NCBI GenBank assembly: GCA_041392805.1
Contig: JAWKLJ010000001.1
Location: 1,674,001 to 1,738,000 of the forward strand
Direction: 5' to 3'
DNA from: Saprospiraceae bacterium
GTDB taxonomy: Bacteria; Bacteroidota; Bacteroidia; Chitinophagales; Saprospiraceae
Length of the DNA stretch: 64,000 nt
Shown here: piece by piece, positions 17,956 through 28,225 of the stretch
How positions within the stretch are numbered: position 1 is the first letter of the stretch
Layout: the number at the start of each line of letters is the position of its first letter
Position numbers and translations under genes: made by a program
Notes under the pieces: model-generated
What the model was told of the DNA's origin: nothing
Databases searched by the model: none
What the model saw: the letters and a program-made list of their open reading frames with translations, nothing else

Positions 17956-20385
17956 CTATTCATGCCGCAAACTCTCCACCGGATTGGCTGTTGCAGCCCG
18001 GAAACTATGGAAACTGACGGTTAATAGGGTAATAGCGAGGCCAATGACGCCAACCAGCGCAAATTGCCACCAATGCAGCTCCGTTTGGTAAGCGAAATCC
18101 TGCAACCACTGCTGGCTGAGCCACCAGGCGAAGGGAGATGCAAGGAGCAAGGCAATCAGCACCAATAAGAGGAAATTTTGGGTCAGGATACCAACAATAT
18201 GCATCACCGAAGCACCCAGGATTTTACGAATGCCAATTTCTTTGGTGCGCTGTGTGGTTGTAAAAGAAATAAGCCCAAATAAGCCTAAACAGCAAATCAA
18301 AATAGCCATGGTGGTAGCCGTTTTCACCAACTTTGCCGTTTGTTGTTCTCTTTTGTAAAATTTGGCTACGGCTTCGTCCATGAATTGATACTTGAGCACA
18401 TCTTCGGGGTATAATTGCTTCCACTGCGCCTCTACTTTGGCAATGATGGGCGCAAAGTCCCCCATTGATTTCCCTGTTGTCCTAAACTTTAAACTGATAC
18501 AATTTCCGGTTCGATTCGCAATCGCAGTAGGTTCAATGGTATTATGAAGCGGTTGCAGGTGAAAATCAGCTACAACACCGACGATTGGCCTTAATGCCTT
18601 GTTGAAAGAGATGTATTGATTCAAGGCATCTTCAGGTTTGTCAAAGCCCAGTTGGCGGGAATAGGTCTCATTGATAATGAATTCCTTGACGGTATCACTG
18701 GGCATCAAGTTGCGGCCTGCTAGCAACTTCATCCCGTATAAATTGATATAGGCCGTATCTCCATATTTCTGGTGTACATTATGCGTTAATTCCTCCTCCC
18801 CCTTTCGGAATTTCATAATACTGGTAGAATACCCTGTCTGTGCTGGAGGAGCCTGGTGATTACTAATGGCAACCACTTCCGGCAATCGCTTTAATTCTTG
18901 TATAAGCGTGGCTTTTCGGTTAGTAGTATCCCTCCAGGGCGTATAAAAGTAAACAATGGCATCTTTATCAAATCCCATGTCTTTGTTTAGCATAAATTTG
19001 ATCTGTTGGCCCACCGTCAAGGTACCAAAAATGAGTATTTGCGCCACCACAAATTGAAAGACAACCAGGCTACGGCGCAAATTGACGCCACTTCCACTGG
19101 AACCCACACTGAATACTTTATCTTTTAAAGCTTTAACAGGTAAAAAAGAGGACAACACAATGGCTGGATAGCCGCCTGCAATCAGGCAAATGCTTAAAAT
19201 CAGGAGCAAAATAAAACCTAGGGTGTAGAGGTTAAGTGGATTAAAGGTAAGCCCCTGTGGAATAAAATCTTCATAAAATCCAATGGCCCATTGGGTCAGG
19301 CAAAGCGCCATAATGACCGCTATCACGGTGAGTAAAAAAGTGGAGGTCAGAAATTGTATAATGAGTTCCTGGCGGGTGCCGCCTAGCACCTTTCGCACGC
19401 CTACCTCTCTGGCGCGCCGCATGGCTTGAGCCGTTTCTAAATTAATAAAATTGATAGCTGCAATAACCAGCAATAAGATAGCCACCATAGATAATAAGAA
19501 TAAGGTCGATCGGTGCGCAGGAGAACGGCTATGGTCAAAAATCCCAATTTTGCTATTAAAATGCACATCATCTAAGGGCTGTAGTTGAAAGTGGGCAGCA
19601 TACTCATTGTCTTCATCTTGGGCTAAATTAGCGGTTCTGGCACCTTCCAACTGCGCTTCGATGTAGCTAATATCAGTGTCTGGTTGGAGCTTCACAAACA
19701 ATTGTGAACTACTGCTGGTACTCCCCCACTCATTTAAAGCAATATCATGCCTCAACTGGCCATGTGCTATGGTTGAAAAAGAAATAAATTCTTTAAAATC
19801 CAAATCTGAAGAAGGCCTGGGCGGTTCCACTATGCCACTAACTGTTAAGGCTATAGAATCTTTATAAACCAGGGTGCGACCCATGGCTTGCTCTGGCTTT
19901 TCTAGGCCAAAGTATTGCTTCGTTTTTTCAGGCGTAAGCACCACCTGATTCGGTTCACCCAAACTCTCCGCTGGCGAACCCGCCAACCATTTATAATTTG
20001 AAAATACGGCAAAATAAGCTGGATCAACAATAACAATCCCCGCCTGTCTTTCTAATTTCGTTATACCTTCCACCGTCACGGTCGCACTCCAAATATGGAA
20101 AGGAGCGGCCTGCGCTACCCCTGTCATATTATCAGCCATCCAAGGGGCCAAGGCGGTAGTCACCCCCCTGTTTATGCCTTCAAATGCACCTGTAAACTTG
20201 GAATACACCCGATAAATCCGATCCTGATCCTGCCAGAATTTATCAAAATTGGATTCAAAGTTGACGATCAAAAAGATAACCAAACAAGCGGCTATGCCTA
20301 TGGATAAGCCCAAAATATTGATCGCAGTGTACAATTTGTTACGCATAAAATAGCGTAGCGCAATGGTGAGGTAATTTTTAAACAT
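17956..20385 (-). CDS. MacB/FtsX-type ABC transporter permease, 809 aa
   Basis: This is a full-length permease. The anchor MFKNYLTIALRYFMRNKLYT precedes membrane segment 1. Core domain 1 includes QVVLTPEKTKQYFG. The first FtsX signature is RAREVGVRKVLGG near 325, followed by TRQELIIQFL. Core domain 2 shows LAGRNLMPSD and VVADFHLQPLHN, with A for the usual K in VVKDFH. The second signature is RTKEIGIRKILGA. It ends NPVESLRHE. It is a member of the five-permease train 27797-15487, 84 bp downstream of its upstream neighbour; that gap has a 7-bp stem hairpin (CTAGTGC/GCACTAG, 20410-20428). Confidence 0.95.
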   Translation of the reverse strand: MFKNYLTIALRYFMRNKLYTAINILGLSIGIAACLVIFLIVNFESNFDKFWQDQDRIYRVYSKFTGAFEGINRGVTTALAPWMADNMTGVAQAAPFHIWSATVTVEGITKLERQAGIVIVDPAYFAVFSNYKWLAGSPAESLGEPNQVVLTPEKTKQYFGLEKPEQAMGRTLVYKDSIALTVSGIVEPPRPSSDLDFKEFISFSTIAHGQLRHDIALNEWGSTSSSSQLFVKLQPDTDISYIEAQLEGARTANLAQDEDNEYAAHFQLQPLDDVHFNSKIGIFDHSRSPAHRSTLFLLSMVAILLLVIAAINFINLETAQAMRRAREVGVRKVLGGTRQELIIQFLTSTFLLTVIAVIMALCLTQWAIGFYEDFIPQGLTFNPLNLYTLGFILLLILSICLIAGGYPAIVLSSFLPVKALKDKVFSVGSSGSGVNLRRSLVVFQFVVAQILIFGTLTVGQQIKFMLNKDMGFDKDAIVYFYTPWRDTTNRKATLIQELKRLPEVVAISNHQAPPAQTGYSTSIMKFRKGEEELTHNVHQKYGDTAYINLYGMKLLAGRNLMPSDTVKEFIINETYSRQLGFDKPEDALNQYISFNKALRPIVGVVADFHLQPLHNTIEPTAIANRTGNCISLKFRTTGKSMGDFAPIIAKVEAQWKQLYPEDVLKYQFMDEAVAKFYKREQQTAKLVKTATTMAILICCLGLFGLISFTTTQRTKEIGIRKILGASVMHIVGILTQNFLLLVLIALLLASPFAWWLSQQWLQDFAYQTELHWWQFALVGVIGLAITLLTVSFHSFRAATANPVESLRHE

Positions 20386-20409
20386 AATGGTGCTTTTTCA
20401 TACAGTAAT

Positions 20410-20428
20410 CTAGTGCTATCGGCACTAG
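20410..20428. terminator. Small intercistronic hairpin
   Basis: CTAGTGC (20410-20416) pairs with GCACTAG (20422-20428) across a 5-base loop, between two permease genes of the same operon. There is no T-run on the transcribed strand. It is a candidate mRNA-processing or attenuation hairpin only. Confidence 0.3.
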
Positions 20429-20469
20429 TAGTCTAAACTTATTTTAGGACGGGCCATGCTATAATTCCA

Positions 20470-22860
20470 TCACTCCATCCGCAGTGCCTTGACCGGGTTG
20501 GCAACAGCCGCCCTCATGCTCTGGATACCTACCGTTGCCATGACAATGACCACCATCAGCAAGCCAGCGGCCAAAAACATCCACCAACTAAGGTTTACGT
20601 GGTAGGCGAAGTTTTGCAGCCAGTCGGTCGATAGGTACCAAACCAGTGGTGTGGCTAAAAGCAATGCTATTCCTGTCAACTTCAGCAAACTGCTGGACAG
20701 CAAAGCCATAATGCTCCTAATAGAGGCACCTAATACTTTGCGAATACCAATTTCTTTCCTACGCCGAGCAATAGCAAAGGAGGTCAATCCATATAAACCA
20801 AGACAAGCAATAAAGATAGCAAGTATTGAAAACAGGCGGATTACATTCAACATTTGTTGTTCAGCGGTATATTGCTTAGAAAAATATTCGTCAACAAAAT
20901 AATAATCAAAGGGAAAACGGGCTTCAAAGCGCTCCCAAATCTGTTGGACTTGTGGTAGCAAATTAGCTAATTGTGCCGGATCAAAACGTAAAGAGACGTT
21001 TGATTTTCTGCCATCTAAATACATAACCAAGGGACTGACGGCTTCATGTAGGGAAGAAAAATTAAAATCCTTGATGACGCCTACAATTCGAACAGGTTCG
21101 TCCGTAGCGTTAAATCGGATGCTTTTTTCCAAAGGGTTATCCCAGTCCATTTGATGAGCCAAAGTTTCGTTGATCACGACAGCCCCTGGGTCTATATCAG
21201 AGGAGCGGTCTAAAAAGCGGCCCGCCGCCATTTCCATCCCATAGGTCCTCAGATAAGCTGTATCCACTCTAAATAATTGGACAGGTAACTCTTCCTGACT
21301 TGCCTTATCCGGAAAAACCCCTGAACCGAAGGTCCCATCACTGGCGGTAGCCTGGCATATGGAAAGGGATATGACACCAGGAATGGTCGAAAGTGCCTCG
21401 CGAAAAGCCGTAGCGCTGCTATCGATCCCGGGTGGCGTATGCATCACCATGACCTGCTCTTTATCAAAGCCTAAGTCTCTGTTTAGTAAGTAACTAAACT
21501 GTTTTTGTAATAAAATAGTGCCAATAATCAGGGCAACACTCACCGTCAGTTGGAGGGTGGTTAAAATTTGTCTGGGCAATTCCCCGCCAGAGGATAATCG
21601 GGTACGCTGCTGGAAAATGCTTATGGGCTTAAATTGCGACAACATCAAACCCGGGAACAAACCAGCCAAAACGCTCGTCAGCAGTATAATCGCCAATAAA
21701 AATCCAGTGGCGGAAGTTGAAAACACACTTTCAACAGGTATTTCCTTACCAAACATGGCATTCAAGCGAGGAAGCAGCAAAGGCGCCAAGGAAGTGGCTA
21801 GAAAGGTAGAAAAAATAACCATACCTGCCGTTTCTATCAAAAACTGTTTGAGTAATTGTCCTTTTTGAGCACCTAAAACTTTTTTGACACCAACTTCTTT
21901 GATTCGTTGTAAGGAACGAGCGGTGGTCATATTGATATAATTAAAACAGGCAATTAATAATATCAATAAGGCAATAATAGAAAATGTCCGCAGAAAGGAA
22001 GCACTACCCATTTTATCAAAACGCAAATAGCGCAACTCATAAGAATGGAGGTAAACCTCCTTGAGTGGCTGCAAAAAAAAGCGGTATCGATCGATCCGAT
22101 CAGGCATATGTTGGGCTGTAAAATTTGCCATTTTATCATTTACTGTCGCCATTTGACCAGGGTCGCGGAGCAGTACATAGGTGTAAACCGTTTGCCCCAG
22201 CCAATTATTCATAAAGCTGAAGCTAAGGAAATTGGAACCCGGTTGGGTGGAAGCCCAGGAGACCAGGGCATCAAACTGAATATGGGATTGGCGGGGAGCA
22301 TCTTCGACAATACCAGAGACCGTGTATAAACGATCATTTAAACCTTTTATCGATTTACCAATGGGGTCTCGATCACCAAAAAGGCGTTTGGCTAGGGTCT
22401 GCGTCAAGACCATTTGGCCAGGCATAAGAAGCAGTTTATGGGGATCTCCTCCTGCAATGACCTTAAAATCAAACAAATAGAAAAAATTGCTATCTGCAAA
22501 CACCCAATTTTCAATTTGCAGGTGCTGGTCTTCATAAGAAACGAGTACTTTATCAAACCAAGGAGCAATGCGTGCGGCCGCTTCTACCTCTGGCAAATCT
22601 TCCTCCATCGAGGCAGCCATCAACCCTGGGGTCTCTGCATCTTCATTTTGCTCGCCGCTCGTTTCTTTCACCCATTTATTCACCCTAAATATCCTTTCCT
22701 TTTTGGCATGAAACCCATCAAAACTGTTTTCATCCTGAATAAAAACGAAAGCCAGCAAAACGGCGGCTAAACCTAGGGCTAGCCCACCGACGGTTAAGAG
22801 GGTATGTAATCGTTCACGGCTAATGACCCGGAAGAAAAGGCGTATGTTTTGTTCTAGCAT
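20470..22860 (-). CDS. MacB/FtsX-type ABC transporter permease, about 796 aa
   Basis: The start at 22860 (MLEQNIRLFFRVISRERLHT) matches the paralogues better than the upstream ATG at 22902. Core domain 1 contains QMVLTQTLAKRLFG. The first FtsX signature is RIKEVGVKKVLGA near 310, and the second is RRKEIGIRKVLGA near 705. Core domain 2 has AAGRFLDRSSD, then GAVVINETLAH, and VIKDFNFSSLHE, with N in place of H. It ends NPVKALRME. It is the third permease in the train, with a 61-bp gap to the gene at 22922-25294. Confidence 0.94.
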   Translation of the reverse strand: MLEQNIRLFFRVISRERLHTLLTVGGLALGLAAVLLAFVFIQDENSFDGFHAKKERIFRVNKWVKETSGEQNEDAETPGLMAASMEEDLPEVEAAARIAPWFDKVLVSYEDQHLQIENWVFADSNFFYLFDFKVIAGGDPHKLLLMPGQMVLTQTLAKRLFGDRDPIGKSIKGLNDRLYTVSGIVEDAPRQSHIQFDALVSWASTQPGSNFLSFSFMNNWLGQTVYTYVLLRDPGQMATVNDKMANFTAQHMPDRIDRYRFFLQPLKEVYLHSYELRYLRFDKMGSASFLRTFSIIALLILLIACFNYINMTTARSLQRIKEVGVKKVLGAQKGQLLKQFLIETAGMVIFSTFLATSLAPLLLPRLNAMFGKEIPVESVFSTSATGFLLAIILLTSVLAGLFPGLMLSQFKPISIFQQRTRLSSGGELPRQILTTLQLTVSVALIIGTILLQKQFSYLLNRDLGFDKEQVMVMHTPPGIDSSATAFREALSTIPGVISLSICQATASDGTFGSGVFPDKASQEELPVQLFRVDTAYLRTYGMEMAAGRFLDRSSDIDPGAVVINETLAHQMDWDNPLEKSIRFNATDEPVRIVGVIKDFNFSSLHEAVSPLVMYLDGRKSNVSLRFDPAQLANLLPQVQQIWERFEARFPFDYYFVDEYFSKQYTAEQQMLNVIRLFSILAIFIACLGLYGLTSFAIARRRKEIGIRKVLGASIRSIMALLSSSLLKLTGIALLLATPLVWYLSTDWLQNFAYHVNLSWWMFLAAGLLMVVIVMATVGIQSMRAAVANPVKALRME

Positions 22861-22921
22861 AATGCTCTTTTTTGATCGCTGACAATTTATAGGCCAGCGC
22901 AAGTTTGTCTCTAGCTTTATC

Positions 22922-25294
22922 TTACTCCGCCCTAAGGGCTTCCACCGGATTAGCGGTAGCTGCTTTCAGGCTCTGGAAGCCAACCGTCAGAAAAGCAATA
23001 CCAATGGCAATAAACACAGGGATGGCAAACATCCACCATTCCAAATCTACGCCATAGGCAAATTTCCCCAGCCAGGTGTGCAACAAATACCAGGAAATCG
23101 GAATGCCCATTAACAAGCCGATGCCCACCAATAGCAAAAAATCTCGGGATAATAAACCAATAATGTGCTGCATTGAGGCCCCCATGACCTTTCTAACACC
23201 AATTTCTTTTGTTTTTTGTTCAACCAAGAAGGTAGACAAGCCAAATAAGCCTAAACAAGAAATGAGGATAGAAATAAAGGCAAAATATTTGGCCAAAGTA
23301 GCCGTCAAAACTTCCCCTTTATAATGGTTCTGATATTGCTCATCCAAAAATTTATAATCCAGTGGAGTATCTGGAAAGACCTTGTTATAGGCCGCCTGCA
23401 AGCCATTGATAGCTTCCTCTGTTTTGCCGGCGGCCGTCCGAATAAAGAGCCAGGAGCTCATTTCTTTTTCTAATATGATCCCCAGCGGCTCAATGGGTTC
23501 GTACAATGACCCCACATGGAAATCTTTTACTACACCAATGATTGTTACCGGGTTCCCCCACCAATTAATCCGCTTACCTACGGGGTTTTCTAGCCCCATT
23601 ACCCTAATGGCCGTTTCGTTCAGCACAATATTCGAGGTATCAATGCTCCTATCAGCATCATAAAAGCGCCCCTCTGTCATTGAGACCTTGAAGCCATCTA
23701 AAAAGTTTTCTTCCACCCACAACATCTTGAATTCCTGGTTTCGCTGATCTACTCTTTTTCCAGCCCACTCCACTCCTGTCGTGGAAGCGCCCACTTCGAT
23801 GGGGCTTTGACTAATCGCTGTGACACTAGAAATGCCTGGATAATTCAACAGTTCTGTTCTTAAAACTTCATACTTCTCAGGTGCTTTATCTTCTTTTGAT
23901 AAATAGATTAAGTGTTCTCTGTCTATTCCAATATTTTTATTTTTAATATAGCTAATCTGTTGCTGAATAACCATGGCTCCAACCACTAAGATGAGCGCAA
24001 GTACAAATTGGGTGACGACCAAAATTTTTCGCAAACTAATATCTTTTAAGGTTTCCGTAAATTTGCCTTTCAGCACATTGATCGTTTTATAGGAGGATAA
24101 AACAAAGGCGGGATATACCCCCGACAAAAAAGCGGTCAGCCCTACGATGCCAATCATACCCAACCAAAAGCTAAGAGATTGATAATCAAAAAACAAGGAC
24201 TTATCCATGAGGATTCTAACCGTGGGCAAGCCTATTTCTGCCAATAATACCGCAAAGCCAATGGCGATAATAGAAATCAAGGTTGATTCTACCAAAAACT
24301 GGCTAATCAGAGAAGATTTGCTGGCACCAATGGTTTTCCTGACGCCCACTTCTTTGGCTCTTTTTGAAGCCCTGACGGTAGTAAGATTAACAAAATTGAT
24401 GCAAGCAATAACCAGCAGTAATAAAGCAGCCATAGAAAACAGTCGTACATACTCGATTCTGCCTCCCGCGACTTCTGCCCTATCGCTAAACTGGCTATAC
24501 AAATAGCCGTCCTGGAAGTTTTGTAGTAGGACAAATTCACCTTCCGTAAAGACCTTGCTCGTTTTGTAGATCGCATTTATTTTTTCCAGTGCAGCTTCCT
24601 TCTCCGCATCTTCTCGCAGCAGAATGACAGCTGCCATGCCTTTATTCCCCCAATCTAAAAGCCATTCATTGTGCTTAATGCGGTGCTCAACATTTGCTAC
24701 AAAGTCAAATTTCAAAGAAGAGTTAGCAGGGATATCTTTAAAAACGGCCTCTACGATAAAATCATCTTTATCATTTACCCGGATCAATTCACCAATGGCA
24801 TTAGCTTCCCAATTTCGGCCAAAAAACCGCTTGGCCATACTTTCTGAAATGGCCATCCCATTAAGGGTTTCATCTATCTTTGTCCTATCTCCTATTAAAA
24901 TGGGAAAAGAAAAAGTAGAGAACATCGCACTATTGGCATACATCCCCCTTTCTTTGAAGGCTAGTTTCTCCCGCTCTACCAATTGCTCCTGGGGATAACC
25001 CAAATACACCACTTCTTCTACCTCCGGCACTTCCTCCTCAATTTGTTTGATCATGGGATAAGCCACATTGGGATTGGTAACTAACTTGCCTCCTTCTTGC
25101 GGATATACCATTAATATTTTCTGAATCGCTTCCCCTTTTTCATGAAAACGATCTATTCCCGCTTCATCTTTCACCCATAGCAAAATCAACAAAGTGGCAG
25201 CCAGGCTCATCGCCAAACCAAAGATATTTATACCGGAAAAGGTTTTATTTTTCCAGCTGTTCCGAAGCGCAATTTTGAGGTAATTTTGTAACAT
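22922..25294 (-). CDS. MacB/FtsX-type ABC transporter permease, about 790 aa
   Basis: The start at 25294 (MLQNYLKIALRNSWKNKTFS) was chosen over 25330 by alignment to the paralogues. Core domain 1 includes GMAISESMAKRFFG. The first FtsX signature is RAKEVGVRKTIGA near 308, and the second is KTKEIGVRKVMGA near 695. Core domain 2 has TEGRFYDADRS, then NIVLNETAI, and VVKDFHVGSLYE. It ends NPVEALRAE. It is the second permease of the train that follows the ATPase at 28226, with 133 bp of unremarkable sequence to the upstream permease. Confidence 0.95.
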   Translation of the reverse strand: MLQNYLKIALRNSWKNKTFSGINIFGLAMSLAATLLILLWVKDEAGIDRFHEKGEAIQKILMVYPQEGGKLVTNPNVAYPMIKQIEEEVPEVEEVVYLGYPQEQLVEREKLAFKERGMYANSAMFSTFSFPILIGDRTKIDETLNGMAISESMAKRFFGRNWEANAIGELIRVNDKDDFIVEAVFKDIPANSSLKFDFVANVEHRIKHNEWLLDWGNKGMAAVILLREDAEKEAALEKINAIYKTSKVFTEGEFVLLQNFQDGYLYSQFSDRAEVAGGRIEYVRLFSMAALLLLVIACINFVNLTTVRASKRAKEVGVRKTIGASKSSLISQFLVESTLISIIAIGFAVLLAEIGLPTVRILMDKSLFFDYQSLSFWLGMIGIVGLTAFLSGVYPAFVLSSYKTINVLKGKFTETLKDISLRKILVVTQFVLALILVVGAMVIQQQISYIKNKNIGIDREHLIYLSKEDKAPEKYEVLRTELLNYPGISSVTAISQSPIEVGASTTGVEWAGKRVDQRNQEFKMLWVEENFLDGFKVSMTEGRFYDADRSIDTSNIVLNETAIRVMGLENPVGKRINWWGNPVTIIGVVKDFHVGSLYEPIEPLGIILEKEMSSWLFIRTAAGKTEEAINGLQAAYNKVFPDTPLDYKFLDEQYQNHYKGEVLTATLAKYFAFISILISCLGLFGLSTFLVEQKTKEIGVRKVMGASMQHIIGLLSRDFLLLVGIGLLMGIPISWYLLHTWLGKFAYGVDLEWWMFAIPVFIAIGIAFLTVGFQSLKAATANPVEALRAE

Positions 25295-25427
25295 GGCTTT
25301 GTTTTTTATGCTTTCAAGATCAATCAACATGCCTGGAAATGGCTTGCCTCCGCGCTGTTGTTCGGATAAACCCGAATACCCAACTATCTTATTAGCCTGC
25401 CATGAACCCAGTAAAACTAAACGCCTC

Positions 25428-27797
25428 TTACTCCGTACGCAGTGCTTTCACTGGATTGGATAGGGCCGTTTTGATACTATGGTAGCCCACCGTAAGAATG
25501 GCTATTAATAATGCAATGACAGCAGCTTTAAACATAAGGCTTGCATCAATGTCCATTCGGTAGGCGAAACTTTCCAACCACTTTTGACTGGCCCACCATA
25601 CCAGTGGCAAAGCAAAAACCAATGACAATACGACTAATAAGATGACCTCCTTTGACATCAAAGTGAAGATTTGACTTACGGAAGCTCCTAAGACCTTGCG
25701 AATACCTATTTCTTTGGTTCGGCGCACTGCATTGTAAGTAGACAACCCAAACAAACCCAGACAGGTTATCAGAATAGCAATCAAAGTAAGCCATTGAATC
25801 AGCAAAGACGTTTGTTGTTCTGATTGATATAAAGCCTCATAGGATTGATCAAAAAACTGATAAGAAAAAGGATGATTGGGTTCAAATGTTTTCCATTTAA
25901 CTTCAATGGCAGCCAATGCTTCTTCGAGGTTAGCCGCTTCCAATTTAACCGAAAATCCGGTAAACCAGTCAGGTTGTATGATAACCACTAGTGGACTTAT
26001 TTCTTCATGCAAGGATCGGAAATGAAAATCCTTGATAACACCCACTACCGGTGCTTTTGGCCTATTAATGGCCGGCATACTCATATAATGTGCTAGTGGA
26101 TCTGACCAGCCCAATTGTTTAGCCGCTGTTTCATTGATCAAATAGGCCGTAGAGTCAGTAGCAAATGCTTCAGAAAAGTCCCTTCCTGCGACTATCTCCA
26201 TTCCATAGGTTTTTACAAAATCATGATCCACCACCAATAGACGAGCGGGAGGCTGTGCATCGGCAGGCACACCCTCAGCGACATAGGGTATGCCAAAATC
26301 ACTGCCCCCAGGTCGGTTAGCCGAGGCACTGACTTCAATGACCCCAGGAAGGGCCTTCAAGGTTGATTTGAACAAGCTTATTTTTTGACGAGCTTCGGCT
26401 GTACGTATAGGAATATTGATGATTTGCTCTTTGTTAAAACCCAGGTGCTTTTGGCGGATAAATTTCACTTGGCCATTCACCACCAATGTTGACACTATTA
26501 AGAACCCTGCAATGGCAAATTGTACCACCACTAATGCTCGCCGCAAATTTACCCCTCCGATCTTACCCACTCGTCCCTTAAGCACTTTTGCCGGATGAAA
26601 GGATGCTAATACCAAAGCAGGATAGGCGCCAGCGAATAGTCCCACTGCCAGAAGGATGGCTGCCAGGCCCAAAAAAAGCATAGGATTTGTCAGAAAATTA
26701 AGCCCAAGAGACAATCCTAATAGCGCATTAACAGCAGGTAATACATAATACGCTAATACCAGTGCCATTCCTCCTGCCAGGATCGTAAAAAAGAAGGATT
26801 CACCCATAAACTGGTAAATTAATTTACCTTTAGTCGCACCAATTACTTTCCTAACGCCAACCTCCTTTGCTCTGGTAATCGCCCGGGCAGTTGACAAATT
26901 GATGAAATTAACACAGGCAATTAAGAGGATAAAGAGCGCTATACACCCGAAAATATAAATGTACCTGATGTCGGCATTCGCGGTTATTTCTCTAAATAAA
27001 TTGGAATGGAGGTGGATATCGAAGAGTGGTTGTAACAAAGGCGTGGTACTTGCGGATAATTGTTCGTCCACATGATCGGCCAAAATGGCATCGAATTTTT
27101 TAGCCACCATAGTGGAAGATGAGCCGGGCTGAAGCAGTAGATAGGTGTAAAATTGATTCCAACGAACCCAGCTATCCATTTCCGGATGCTCATAGGTGCT
27201 CATCGAGACTAAAAAGCGGAAATTGAAATGGGCATTATCTGGCACCTTTTTCAAAACGCCTTTCACCTGGTATTCTCTCTCATTTTCGAAGGTCAACGAC
27301 AAGCCAACAGGGTCGGCGTCGCCAAAGTATTTCTGCGCCAATTCCTCATTGATAACAATCGAATTAGGGGCTTCCAAGGCATTCGCCCGATCTCCTTTTA
27401 ATAACTCAAAACTGAACATATTAAAAATAGAAGCATCTACATAGAATCCCCCAGATTCATAAAATCTTTTTTCTTCCCGGCTAACGAGTGCCTGTCCATA
27501 AGGTAAAAAGCGGGTCATATCCTCCACTTCAGGGATTTGGGCCATGGCCGTTGGGCCCCATGGGCCATGTACTTTTGCGATGCCATTTTCAAAAGAGGCG
27601 CCTTCCGTTTGGCTTGCCAATCGGTAAACCCGATCTCCCTTTTCATGAAAGCGGTCAAAACTCAATTCAAATTGGATAAACAAGCCTATCATAATGACCG
27701 ATGCCAGGCCTAGTGAAAGGCCCAGCAAATTGATGGCAGCGTATAGCTTATTTCCAAATAAGCGCCTAATTGAAATCTTGAGGTTGTTTTGAAACAT
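25428..27797 (-). CDS. MacB/FtsX-type ABC transporter permease, about 789 aa
   Basis: The start at 27797 (MFQNNLKISIRRLFGNKLYA) was preferred over 27821. Core domain 1 includes SIVINEELAQKYFG. The first FtsX signature is RAKEVGVRKVIGA near 310, and the second is RTKEIGIRKVLGA near 695. Core domain 2 has VAGRDFSEAFATD, then AYLINETAAK, and VIKDFHFRSLHE. It ends NPVKALRTE. It is the first intact permease after the operon's ATPase. A 3' fragment of another permease gene lies 16 bp upstream of its start codon. Confidence 0.95.
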   Translation of the reverse strand: MFQNNLKISIRRLFGNKLYAAINLLGLSLGLASVIMIGLFIQFELSFDRFHEKGDRVYRLASQTEGASFENGIAKVHGPWGPTAMAQIPEVEDMTRFLPYGQALVSREEKRFYESGGFYVDASIFNMFSFELLKGDRANALEAPNSIVINEELAQKYFGDADPVGLSLTFENEREYQVKGVLKKVPDNAHFNFRFLVSMSTYEHPEMDSWVRWNQFYTYLLLQPGSSSTMVAKKFDAILADHVDEQLSASTTPLLQPLFDIHLHSNLFREITANADIRYIYIFGCIALFILLIACVNFINLSTARAITRAKEVGVRKVIGATKGKLIYQFMGESFFFTILAGGMALVLAYYVLPAVNALLGLSLGLNFLTNPMLFLGLAAILLAVGLFAGAYPALVLASFHPAKVLKGRVGKIGGVNLRRALVVVQFAIAGFLIVSTLVVNGQVKFIRQKHLGFNKEQIINIPIRTAEARQKISLFKSTLKALPGVIEVSASANRPGGSDFGIPYVAEGVPADAQPPARLLVVDHDFVKTYGMEIVAGRDFSEAFATDSTAYLINETAAKQLGWSDPLAHYMSMPAINRPKAPVVGVIKDFHFRSLHEEISPLVVIIQPDWFTGFSVKLEAANLEEALAAIEVKWKTFEPNHPFSYQFFDQSYEALYQSEQQTSLLIQWLTLIAILITCLGLFGLSTYNAVRRTKEIGIRKVLGASVSQIFTLMSKEVILLVVLSLVFALPLVWWASQKWLESFAYRMDIDASLMFKAAVIALLIAILTVGYHSIKTALSNPVKALRTE

Positions 27798-27813
27798 GGC
27801 ATCAATTTTAAAA

Positions 27814-27951
27814 TTATTCACACCAAAGTGACTCCACTGGATTAAGCCTGGCAGCCTTAAATGCCTGCGAACTCACCGTCAAAAGCGTCACCATTAAGGC
27901 TAATGCCCCTGGCAAAGCAAACATCCACCAAGTCAATTCGAATATAACCGG
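27814..27951 (-). pseudogene. 3' remnant of a MacB/FtsX-type permease gene
   Basis: The 45 codons before the stop at 27814 encode PVIFELTWWMFALPG, a hydrophobic segment, and VSSQAFKAARLNPVESLWCE. This matches the last membrane segment and C-terminal signature of the neighbouring permeases (for example ELHWWQF and NPVESLRHE at 17956-20385). Everything upstream of the last membrane segment is missing. It sits between the ATPase (28226) and the first intact permease, so one permease cistron has apparently been deleted from the operon, leaving its 3' end. Confidence 0.85.
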
Positions 27952-28225
27952 TTGCGAAATAAACTTCGAACTGCTATTTTTAGGTGTTCTAGATGCATAG
28001 CTTAATTTCTTTAAATACATAGGAGTATCAGGTCCGTCCCTGTCAAAGGGCAGGTAAATGAATTCTGTCGGATTTTTTGTTCAGGCTTGTGTGAGAAAGA
28101 GCGGTAAAATAAGGTGTACAGTGTGCAAAAACAGTTCAAGCGCCGTTGGGAAGTCCACTAGCAAGCGCATAAAAATTAATCCTTACACACTGTACCTCAG
28201 CATTTTAGTTAAGCTATCAATTCAC
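27952..28225. other. Intergenic stretch with imperfect inverted repeat
   Basis: No gene was seen. TACAGTGTG (28117-28125) pairs with CACACTGTA (28186-28194), flanking a 60-bp interior. The stretch separates the ATPase gene from the permease remnant and probably marks the junction left by the deletion. Confidence 0.4.

Noticed and set aside
22881..22896. Sigma-54-like sequence TGGCCTATAAATTGTC upstream of the 22860 permease
   Set aside because: The -24 and -12 elements both deviate, the gene is inside a tight operon, and no TGTTC-N6-GAACA sites lie 55-66 bp upstream.
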